Shown: piece by piece, positions 11,440 through 20,531 of the stretch
Numbering within the stretch: the stretch's first letter is position 1
Layout of the letters: the number at the start of each line of letters is the position of its first letter
Assembly (NCBI GenBank): GCA_010015745.1
Contig: ML978157.1
Location: forward strand, 101,713-165,712
DNA: 64,000 bases
Origin: Setomelanomma holmii
Lineage: Eukaryota > Ascomycota > Dothideomycetes > Pleosporales > Phaeosphaeriaceae
Direction of reading: 5' to 3'
The notes under the pieces: model-generated
Databases searched by the model: none
The model's input: the letters and a program-made list of their open reading frames with translations, nothing else
Told to the model about the DNA's origin: nothing
Made by a program: the position numbers and the translations under genes

Positions 11440-12276
11440 CTAAGCTTGAGGCTTAGCGACAATCGGGGTAGACTTGAGAGAAGTCGGAGGTGATGGTGGT
11501 GCAATCTGCGGCGCAGGTGCAACCCAGCCTTGCTGTTTTGCGACCCACATAACGAGGTTGAGATCAAAGCCCTCGAAGAAAACCTCATCCATGAGACGGG
11601 CCTTGGCACCAGCGTAGTTGTGGTACTCGTCGATGATCTCGTCCATGGGCAAGCCAAGGATCCGCCTGAAGCATGCCACTGTGCAGCCGGTACGATGCTT
11701 GCCCTTGTTGCAATGAATGAGAATGGGATGGTTGGCGCGGTCCATGACGAGACGAAGAGTGCGTGACATCTCGCACGATTCGGTCGAGACTTGGCCCTTG
11801 TTGGCCTTGATGTGGACCTGGAAGTGCTGAATGCCAGCTTCGCTCATGAACGCCTGGTACTCGGGAGCAATCGGCTCCGGGACCAGAGTCAAGATGCTCT
11901 TGATGTTAAGAGTCTTGATGTAGCCGTAATTGATCGGCTTGGGGTATCTGCTGCGGTAGATGGCTCCTGGAAGGACAATGCCGAAATTGTCGATCTTGAT
12001 TTGCGGGCCATCGTTCAGAATCTCCGAGGAAACCGAAGAGGGAGGTGTGATGGTACCACGCGACTCGATGACGCTGCAATCGAATCCGCACTCATGATTG
12101 TGGGGCATGTCCTCATGAGAGAAAGTGGCTGCGTGCTCCAGGATATGAGTGCTTGCCGGGAGGTCAAGATGCTCGAGGTACGCCCGGATGGTATCTTTTT
12201 GGGCCTGAACATTGTCCATGCTGGCGGCAGTGCGAGCCTCGCACTCTACCTCCAACTCTGCCGTTGTGAAAATCAT
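11440..12276 (-). CDS. SIW14: Siw14/Oca-type atypical dual-specificity phosphatase
   Basis: A single exon of 278 residues. The conserved core starts at about residue 95 (NFGIVLPGAIYRSRYPKP), continues with IKSILTLVPEP, and carries the phosphatase loop HCNKGKHRTGC with catalytic Cys189 and Arg195. This exact style of loop, with Lys either side of Gly, marks the plant and fungal Siw14-like group. That group cleaves the 5-beta-phosphate of inositol pyrophosphates in yeast and influences stress and cell-cycle signalling. The substrate is taken from the family. Residues 1-90 are a variable leader; the residue-20 Met is an alternative start. The last ~25 residues are a Pro/Ser/Thr-rich tail. A long ORF on the opposite strand (11791-12435) is a shadow. 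The upstream leader appears to contain a 7-codon uORF and an intron. Confidence 0.88.
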   Translation of the reverse strand: MIFTTAELEVECEARTAASMDNVQAQKDTIRAYLEHLDLPASTHILEHAATFSHEDMPHNHECGFDCSVIESRGTITPPSSVSSEILNDGPQIKIDNFGIVLPGAIYRSRYPKPINYGYIKTLNIKSILTLVPEPIAPEYQAFMSEAGIQHFQVHIKANKGQVSTESCEMSRTLRLVMDRANHPILIHCNKGKHRTGCTVACFRRILGLPMDEIIDEYHNYAGAKARLMDEVFFEGFDLNLVMWVAKQQGWVAPAPQIAPPSPPTSLKSTPIVAKPQA

Positions 12277-12607
12277 GTTGGACAGCTGAGCTTTGCGGTA
12301 CGATGCTATGGCGTGAGATGTGAACTTCGGTGGGATGGTAGCTTTGAAGAGCAGTCCGAATGGGCGTCCTCTTGGTGCGCCTGTGCGCAGGTTACGCTTG
12401 CAGACGAGCTAAAGCAGCTGCTGCTCCGTACCTAGCCCCAGATACTCCTGCTGGTGTAGTTCGTGTGGGGTGGATACCTGATGGTTGATGTCAGACTGTG
12501 CCAATATGCCAAAGAGGCAGTTGGCGCAGTGCGTGTGTTTGCGAGAGTGGAGGAAGAAGCGTCGAGGGAGCAGGCGGAAGCGGACCTTTTCAACGTCAGC
12601 TCATTCC

Positions 12608-12824
12608 CTGAAAGTTCGTTCCAGTGATTAGTTCAGGTCTGTGAGCTTGAAGCCGTGGGTCATAATTTGCAGGGAGGGACAGGTGTCGCGTGGATCGCTG
12701 CGATACCCTCGACGCGCTCGAGATCCACTCCTCAACGTCTTGTTGCGCAGCAAGAAACCCCGAGGATGAGGAACAAGGAATAAAGTGACTTACTTCGCTG
12801 TCACGGTGAGGTTAAAGCAGACAT
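12608..12824 (-). promoter_or_regulatory. putative spliced 5' leader with a 7-codon uORF upstream of the SIW14 gene
   Basis: On the minus strand an ATG at 12824 opens a 7-codon ORF (MSALTSP) that stops at 12801. Eight bases later there is a consensus donor GTAAGT (from 12793), then a CTAATC branch-like site and an acceptor TTTCAG ending at 12608, an apparent 186-nt leader intron. No long ORF begins between the acceptor and the phosphatase ATG at 12276. It is best read as the 5' leader of that gene, though a separate non-coding transcript cannot be excluded. Confidence 0.35.
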
Positions 12825-14110
12825 TGTGGGAGCTTCTTGCGGTTTTGCGAAGAGGCGAGATTCATTTTGATTGAGAGGCCTGGGGGAAAGAGGTATTCGC
12901 GAGGCGGAAACACTTTTGTGCGCAATGAGCAGGTTTGTGTGCGGTAGCGAAGATTGCTGAGCCGGTGTTACTGTGGACGCTGGGTGGGAAGGGTGGTGAG
13001 CAAAATGTCCGGGCGGAGTGGTGTGGTAGGTGGGTGGTAGTCTGGTGGTTTTATGGTCGCGCCTCGCTTGCCTTTCACTGGAACGCCTCGGAATCGTGGC
13101 ACGCTTGTCCGAAAAGGGAGATTCGCGAAGTTCCGCCAAGCTAAGTACGTCACATCGAAACTCGGAGTTATTGGTCGATGAAGCGCAGGAACCCGCAAAT
13201 GTTTGTCCAGGATATCTAGATAATGCCGAACAGGCTGCCTGATGTGGTCTCTCGTAAATCCAAGCAGCAAACGAGGGTGCAACGCATGGCCCTGCTCGCA
13301 CAAAGCACAGGACAAGCCAAGTGTTTCGCGTCAACCTGCTCTTTATTTTGCGACCCCCGCTGTTAGCATCTGGGTCCCACGGATTTAGCGGTCGTCTCAA
13401 CAGGATTCGGTCCTAAGTCTGAGCGAACGGCTCCGAGCGGAGCGACCAAACTTGCAATTTTGTATTGTGCGTTGACCTGCTTTTCTCGCCGCCGACTTTC
13501 TCCGCCATGCGATCAGTAATATCCGAGAAAGTAATACTTGCATGATTGCCTCGTGTTGTGTCATGGTCACACAATCTGCCCTGCTGCTGGCCTGATCATC
13601 CATTGCCACTTGAAGTGCTCGAAATAATGGTGCTACCTAGACGGTCGATCACTTACGCACCACTGGCAAGCTAGAATTGTCCTCTGAAGGCCTCTCTGCG
13701 TGTGACATGATGCAGTAGTTGGACATTTTCAGACGTGGAGTGACTATAACAAACGGGGACCACTGCTATGCGGCGGGCCAGGTCTAGACACTGTAGGGAG
13801 CTTGGAAATATGCTGCTAAAGACGCCTTGAAGGTAGGCTGGAATGATCTCTCACATATAGCGACGGAGAGGGTAGTATGCTTTTCATGCCGCTCTGATGT
13901 CACTTGAGAAAATCAGAAATTCGACGTGTGGTCTTCCCACTTTCACGTGAAAGACCCTTGATCGCCCGCTAACCGCATTCCTGCTTCCCCAGAGTCCCGT
14001 GCTGAAAGTCATCGAACCTCGGCCTCTTCATCAGCGATCACATCACCTCAAAAGTTGAACACTCTTATAGCCTCACTGGAGCTACCCATTGTCCTCCACT
14101 CTCCCTAAAC
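12825..14110. other. intergenic, divergent promoter region
   Basis: Lies between the minus-strand phosphatase leader and the plus-strand DUF3984-like gene. A 199-codon minus ORF (12801-13400) is open but starts at GTG or lower-quality codons, looks compositionally random and contains the uORF, so it is not called. Confidence 0.45.
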
Positions 14111-15397
14111 ATGACGGAAGGCTCCCGCACGCCCTCGCGCTCCCGTCGGTCCTACCCGAATCTCCACAACTTGTCACTAGCACCCCTCAGCGCCAAATAC
14201 CCTCTTGACGCGTCCGCACCGCCCTCACCAGACGAGCCCGCAGTTCACACACCACGCACCTCCTATATAGCTCAGAAGTCTGCCCCAACAACGCCAGGCA
14301 TACTCAGTCTGAGCCTATCACGAAGCAATAGCTGCAATCGCAGCGGAAGACACCGCACGAAGCCTATCTACGCATACGATGGATACTTTGTTAATCCCGA
14401 GAACCCTACACGAGACATTGGCGAAATACCTAAAGCAAAAAGCACGAGCACTCTTCACCCTGGTGTGAGCTTCGCCGACGAACCCATTGGCAGCGAGAAA
14501 CGGCACCATGCTCGGAAAGGCACGGCTCCACTACCCCTACGCATGCCCTTGGTCAGACATCATACTAGCGAAGCAGACGATGAGTGGTGGCACAGAGCTG
14601 GCCTAGCAATCGCAGGCGAGACACGAGACTCAAAAGGACAAGGCTGGCTGGTACGAAGAGAAAGCTCCACAAGTCTCGTGCAGCAGGACGACGAGTACGA
14701 AGTCCACCCAAGCCATGACGCAAAACGCATTGCGCTCCTCTCCGGCGAGCATATAAACACAGAAGACTTCCCCACATTTTCACCCAAAATGTCAAGAGCA
14801 GGAAGCAGACCCCAAAGTCGCATACAAAGTCGCATACAGAGTCGCGTACCCAGCGCGCGTCAAAGTCGAAGAGGATCGAGAGTCGGTAGCAGAGCCGATC
14901 TTGCCATGACTATCGGATCAAATTATGCATCTGCGCGCCAAAGTCTCGAGATCGAAGACCGCTTCCTCGAACCTGACTTCGTCGAGGGTGACGAAGAAAG
15001 TGATGGCGATGAGGAGGAAGTCGCGCGATTAGCACGAGAGCGTGGTTCTGGTCTTGGAGGCTGGATGGACCGACTTATTGGCTGGACATTATTCTCCGTG
15101 GACGAAGACGGCGAGGCATCAGAGGAGGAGGGAGTGGATGATGACAATCCATTTTTGCCCCAGAACATGACGAAGGAGGAGTTGAGATTAAGAAGGGAAG
15201 TTGAGGCTAGGAGAAGAAAGCTGGAACGAGAAGCTATTGTTGCTGCATCGGCGCTCACAGGGCAAAATAAGGAGAATGAGGGAACGGAAGATGGGAGTAG
15301 ACCGAGTACGGCGGCATCACAGCGGGCGCAAGAAGATGAAGGCGGATGGCAGGACGCTGCTTGGCTTTTGAGTGTGGCTTCCAAGGCTCTTTTCTGA
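14111..15397 (+). CDS. DUF3984-like conserved fungal protein
   Basis: A single exon of 428 residues, beginning MTEGSRTPSRSRRSYPNLHN with an N-terminal block (LSLAPLSAKYPL) that I associate with the Pezizomycotina family DUF3984; the family name is from memory. It is hydrophilic. Residues about 230-262 hold an Arg/Ser repeat (SRPQSRIQSRIQSR...), encoded by a short degenerate nucleotide repeat near 14808-14890. An acidic stretch follows at about residue 285 (EGDEESDGDEEE). After it comes a conserved amphipathic segment GLGGWMDRLIGWTLFSVDED, then an Arg/Glu-rich likely coiled coil (EELRLRREVEARRRKLE). The C-terminus WQDAAWLLSVASKALF looks like a short helix. Function is unknown. It is followed by a minisatellite and then the convergent GPI10 gene. 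Confidence 0.85.
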   Translation: MTEGSRTPSRSRRSYPNLHNLSLAPLSAKYPLDASAPPSPDEPAVHTPRTSYIAQKSAPTTPGILSLSLSRSNSCNRSGRHRTKPIYAYDGYFVNPENPTRDIGEIPKAKSTSTLHPGVSFADEPIGSEKRHHARKGTAPLPLRMPLVRHHTSEADDEWWHRAGLAIAGETRDSKGQGWLVRRESSTSLVQQDDEYEVHPSHDAKRIALLSGEHINTEDFPTFSPKMSRAGSRPQSRIQSRIQSRVPSARQSRRGSRVGSRADLAMTIGSNYASARQSLEIEDRFLEPDFVEGDEESDGDEEEVARLARERGSGLGGWMDRLIGWTLFSVDEDGEASEEEGVDDDNPFLPQNMTKEELRLRREVEARRRKLEREAIVAASALTGQNKENEGTEDGSRPSTAASQRAQEDEGGWQDAAWLLSVASKALF

Positions 15398-15599
15398 GCA
15401 CGAAAGAGATTGAAACGAGGGGTGCAAAAACGCGCTCATCATTCACATTTCAGCCTCAAATGCTTATACCGGAAAGACCATGAAAGCGAGGTTGTCACGA
15501 ACCAGCAATTCGAACCCCTCCTTGCTAGTCTCGACTATCCATGTCCTTCCGCTCAATACCTATCTATTGCCTTCACACTCAATTGAAACCTTGCAACGT

Positions 15600-16180
15600 C
15601 GACGTACATCTGCTCATTACATGTATCCCGTCTTCACTTACTGCCTACACTCTCTTCACCTTCATCTTTACCTGCTTCCTACCGCGTCTCAATCTGCCGA
15701 CTACACTGTCGTTATATACGCTTACTACACTGCATATTCACCTGCATACTACCTATATCTTTTCACTTCCCTGTTACACGTCTCGCTTTCAATTGACTAC
15801 CGTGCGTCTCGTTCGCCTGCTTACTACACATGTTGATGCCTGCTTACCACGTAGCTTCTTTACTTACATACTACACGTGTTCCATACCTGTTTGCCACAA
15901 GACCCTTTTGTCTGCTTACTATTTAATTCGTTCATCTCCTTACTATGCCTCGCTCGCCTGCTCATCATGCGTCTTTGACATCTGCTTACTATACGGGTCC
16001 TGTCTTTACCTAATTCCATCACTATGCGCCTCCAACACCTACTGACTTGGCATGTTCTTTTTGTGTTTACTAAATGTATTCTTTATCTGCATACTACACT
16101 ACCTCTTCACCTGATTACTGTACGTGTACTGCATCTGCTTATCACACGTCTCTTCGACTGGCTTACCACATGCCATGTTC
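15600..16180 (+). repeat. degenerate ~24-nt minisatellite, consensus CCTGCTTACTACACGTCT plus 4-8 variable bases
   Basis: About 20 diverged units recur at 20-30 nt spacing on the plus strand. Examples are cctgcttactacacatg (15819), cctgcttaccacgtag (15840), ctgcttactat (15913), ctgcttactatacggg (15980), ctgcatactacactacc (16088) and ctgcttatcacacgtc (16134). Units vary in length and sequence, the strand is pyrimidine-rich, and the translations show no repeated peptide. The array fills the space between the convergent DUF3984-like and GPI10 genes. Confidence 0.75.
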
Positions 16181-16387
16181 ATGTTCGCGTCGCATGCACA
16201 CCGATGTATTTAGAACATGCTGCTCGATATCCTGTCTACATCACCTCCTCAGAAGACGTCGTATGCAACTTGAAAGCGTACATCCAAACATGTGAACACA
16301 ACTTCCATATGAAAGCAAGACATCTCCGATAATCTTACACATCCAACCATTCCCACGCCCACCGCCTTCACCACCCATCCGAACCCC

Positions 16388-18608
16388 TCACACCCCATCC
16401 AAACACCAAACAACCACATCTCCCTTCCTCCTCCAATCATCATGCCAATGACTATTAAACCCCCTCCAACATTCCCTATATCTCGTCTCGCCCAACACCT
16501 CCCCCACTGTGCTCTCCAACTGCGCAAAGAAGACTAAATTCTGCGGCCACACCCTCCGATACTTGGCCTGGTACTTTGGATCCTGGCGCATCCAGTGCCG
16601 CCCTGATCTCGAGCCGCCTGATTGAATGGTATCCAAGGATTCCATGTTATCCCGAATCCACGATGCGGGCTTTAGATAGAATTCGTCTGCTTCGTCGAGA
16701 TAGCTGGAGCGTTGGGGGAGAGGGATGGATAGGGGTGGTTCGCAGGTTAGTGCCCAGGCGGATATGAAGGGGTGGATGAGGTGGGAGCGCCAGGGGGTGG
16801 AGTGGCAGGGCATGAGGAAGGCCACTGTGGTGTTTGGTACCTTGTCATACGAGACTTGGGTAAGGTTGGAGAGGCTGTTGTGGGATTCATGTTTGTGGCG
16901 AAGGTAAGTGAGTACGTCGATTACGCCGTGCTGGTGGACTTGTGAGGCGTAGCCGGCGATGAGGACGTTAGTGATGAGTAGGAAAGAGATGATCGCTTTT
17001 CGCGTTACTGGGCCATTGAATGGCAGGAAGGTAGTGAGCGGACCAGCCGCTAGGACGTGGAGGAATGGTAGGATGGGGAACAGGAAGCGCACTTCCTTGT
17101 GGGAGATCAAGCTCAGTGCGGAAGTTATCACGACACACGCCCATGCGAGTCGGATCAAAACTCGGCGCTCTGTTGCATCGTGAACACGTTCTGGCACAAG
17201 TGACTTGATGCTCGCATTGCCTGTCACTGGCGAGTGTCGCAGCTCCTTGCCCAGCAGTGCACGCAGCAGTCCTACCGTAGCAAAAGGCAGTGCCGTAGTG
17301 AGCAGCAGCGGCAATCCTTCGGTCAGATAATAGTCTGTACGGTTTCGGCCATAGAAGACAGCGAGCGATTGGGCAATGTTGAAGTAGAGGAAGCGTAGTG
17401 GCGGAAGAGTCCAGACTCCATAGTACAATCGGTCACACACCGCAGAACACGCGAGAATGGCGGATCTAGCATTGTCAGTTGGAACAGTCTGGTGACTTTG
17501 AAGGTACAGTAGTCGATAGTCGATGCATGCTTGCAACATACGCCGGTAGAGCATCGTGCAGCGAAACGAGCGGGACGATTCATGGCCAGACTTACCCGCA
17601 GAACAAAATATCGCGGGCCAACACATACCGCAGCCTTTGTGAAGCTTGCCAGAAGGTTGGAACGCACACGGCCAGCCAGATGAGGGCATTGGTGGGTCTG
17701 AGCACACACGCAAGCGCTGCCAGCAGCAGCGATAGACGCAATCTGCAGGCGCATGAGCCTAAATCGACACGACGAGAGTGCTCATAATTTCTGCAGCTTT
17801 CACAACTTACTCTAAAATCGAACAGAGGTTCTGCTCCGCAATCTGCAGGTGGGTCCTGTCCCCACCTGGAGTGCTGCTATCTTGCGCAGTACCTGGCCAA
17901 TGCCAAGGCCAGTAGCAGATAGCGACTGTGGTGATAGTTGTCTCAAGGCAATTGGACAGGGTTCGGGTCGAGCAGAACCATTGCCACGGGCTGCATACCG
18001 ACAAGGCAAGCTAAATGACGCGGCATCAAATATCAGATATTGCAGAATGAGATTGCGGAACGGTGACCTACAGTAGCGAGGGCAGTGCGACTGCCACGAC
18101 CGTAGGCCTTTTCCGCAAGTTTCCATGTGTAGCAGTCAAGTAGCGCTGCAAAGACTGCCTGCGTAACTTTCGGCGTTGCCAGGAGTAGTTCGGCTCTCGC
18201 TGGCAATGTCAAGCCACATAAAGTTGCTAGATATCCCGCGAGTCGATAGACTGCAGCAAATAGCCCTGGATGCAGGGACGACCGCAAGTGCGTTCTCCAC
18301 TCCTACTTGCGGCGTGAGACAAACAGCCGGCGACGAAGACGTGGAGACAGTCAAGGGAAGGCATTTACCCAAGTAATCCAGGCATTGCTGGTGTCGCCAA
18401 AGGCCAGCTGCCATGCAGGCTCGAGGGACTGGAAGAACTCGTCGGGCTGAAAAAAAGTGCGCAGCGTCAATGCATTGACTATGCGGAAAGCCAGCAGCAG
18501 CACAAAGACTCCTAGCGCAGAGTCACGATAGACGGTATGCGGACGTGTTGATGGAGCACTCGTGCGGCGGGCAGTCGTGGCCCTCGGCGAGTCGTTGGAG
18601 ACAGGCAT
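16388..18608 (-). CDS. GPI10: GPI mannosyltransferase 3 (Gpi10/PIG-B)
   Basis: Five exons: 18608-18369, 18302-18072, 18010-17811, 17742-17596 and 17465-16388 (631 residues). Introns are 66, 61, 68 and 130 nt, and each junction restores GT22-family sequence. The protein is a polytopic ER mannosyltransferase. Near the first membrane segment it has FFQPDEFFQSLEPAW with the lumenal acidic pair at residues 56-57. It then shows WITW/EWRTHLRSSLHPG, the exon-2/3 join ATLALSVCSPWQWFCSTRTL, CVLRPTNALIW, CDRLYYGVWTLPPLRFLYFN, and HKEVRFLFPILPF. The C-terminus ends FNSHWHDDWRRKGDVVVWC, characteristic of Gpi10. The enzyme adds the third mannose of the GPI core from dolichol-phosphate mannose. The loop joining exons 3 and 4 is variable, so that junction is the least certain. 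Confidence 0.93.
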
Positions 18609-20531
18609 TATTGGATAATGCGCAATCAGGGAGAGGCCGCAGCGGACGAGCACGAGCGGATGGCCGGGGCGATGACGGCGAGCGAGAGGTCAGATTCGCA
18701 GCAAATCTCACGATGCAATGCGAGGTGGTCTGTGTCGGACGCCAAGGCCTGCAGCTGCCGTCATGGTTTGTCATGCACCAGAGCGATTGCGGACGCAGCG
18801 CAGAAAATTGAAGTAGGCACTATACCGAGTTGGGTATTTCACGATAGGTCTGGGTTGGTGTCTAGGCCTGGGCAATTTGTTGGCCGTTCTACGAGGGCGC
18901 CCGTGCAGTGCATGCCGTGAGGAGGCCCGTGTATTCTCACGATAGGCGCTGGAGTTGCTGCACCACTTGATTGAGTAATTCCGGCCTAGGTGCAGCAGTG
19001 GTGTGATCGTGACGCTGGCATGATGAAGCGCCCCACCACGGGCTGTGCAGTGGTAGCAAATTTCGGGCTGCCGATGCTGCGAAGATGGACATGACGATGT
19101 GGGCAGTAATAGGTGGTCTGGCGCCGCATACATCAAAGTACGGGTGAGCACCGTCAGAGAACTCAGCATTGCAGTTTCGAGGTGACTAAGACGCATGTGC
19201 AAATGACGGAGGCCTTCTCAGCTCACGAAGCCGCGGACTTGCAGCAACGCCCATCTGGCCCAACAATGTGTGTGTCACGGCGGCCAATGGCCATCAAGGC
19301 GGCGTCGCGCTCGCGTAGCAGAACGAGCGGGAACGAAGAAGCAAACACACAATTTGGACATGCAGATCTGGGGAAAGCGGCCGGGCGAGGGGTCCAGTGC
19401 AAAGGGAGTGCTGTGCGATGATGTTCATGGCTGGGGTGTGCGTGAGACGGTGGTGGTGTTTTAGAGTTTCCGGTCCCTCACTCTGATTATTGAGCTCTTA
19501 TCGCGGCTCGACCAAAAAAGAGGCTGCAGCGCATTGCAGTCCCAGCGATATTGCTAGCCGCGCAGGTCGGATGCAGCCGTGTGGGTCGAGCAGCGCTGAG
19601 CAGAGGGAGACGGGCATACTCGCAGGCAGAGGAGGCGTTCCCAGCAGGCCAACGCTGCCCTCAGCAGAACTGCTTTGAGCTGCGAAGGAACCCCTCCTGG
19701 GCTGTCAGAGCGCCACACTGGGAGGTGAGGATGCAGGCGTTGGCGAATCGACGTGCGGACCACCTGCATGCTCGGCTGGAAGCTATACCGTACAGTGAAT
19801 AGCTTGCTGCAGGTGATTGCGCCCGGGCTGGAGGGTTGGCGAGGGCTGGCACAGACGAAGCAGCAGATCCCCAAGAGAACACGATGCCCGCGGTTCTGTT
19901 GCTGGCACCTCAACAAGTGTCGGTCCGCCCAGTGTGGGCCTGCACGGCGCCCTCGACCTTCGATCTTCTGCTGCCTGTCCTTCAGTGACTTTAGGGTCAC
20001 AGACAGCCGTCGCCGTGGTAGACCATTCATTGATATCTTTTCTCTTCAGGCTGGCGGTATCGCTGCGTAGCGTCCCCACCAGCTCCCATCCAGATTGGCC
20101 CCAGCGCCCGTCCTGTGAGAGAGGGCGTCATCTAAAGGCCCCAAAATACTCGTGACGATCGCGTCTGCTCTGAGCCAAGCGCGGCGGCCGATCGTGCCTC
20201 TCAACCATCCGTTAGGACCCATATCTGAGCCGTTGAGTACAACAACCCCAGCCGGCCCTGCCAGTGCCACTACTACCGCCCATTTCACCGTATACTGTAC
20301 TGCACTGCACTGCACTGCACTGCACTACACACACCACACCGCACTCCATTAACAGCCTCGCTGTGACACCACGACCGCACTGCCCCTCGCCCGCGCCATT
20401 GTCCTCGCGGTGCCACTTTCTGCCCGCTCCAGAATGCGACCCGCCGTTCCTCACACAACCACACCGCACCGATAAGAGGCTGGCATGGTTACACTGTCTG
20501 GCTGATCTGAGACGCCTGAGCTCCGGTCGCC
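18609..20531. other. 1.9-kb divergent intergenic region between GPI10 and the kinase gene
   Basis: Several short ORFs overlap here on both strands with no conserved motifs. It probably holds both promoters and a long kinase 5' leader. The (TGCAC)n tract at 20296-20330 lies within it. Confidence 0.5.
20296..20330 (+). repeat. (TGCAC)n pentanucleotide microsatellite
   Basis: Seven 5-nt units run from 20296: tgtac, five perfect tgcac copies (20301-20325) and tacac. The tract ends about 200 bp upstream of the kinase ATG, so it probably lies in the leader or promoter. Confidence 0.85.

Noticed and set aside
11791..12435. 214-codon plus-strand ORF
   Set aside because: It lies antisense to the SIW14-like gene, which has clear phosphatase motifs; no motif supports the plus frame.
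12801..13400. 199-codon minus-strand ORF
   Set aside because: Composition looks random, it has no good start and it overlaps the likely promoter and uORF region of the phosphatase gene.
15480..15978. Overlapping plus ORFs of 118 and 145 codons across the minisatellite
   Set aside because: They arise because the pyrimidine-rich repeat lacks stop codons; no repeated or conserved peptide results.
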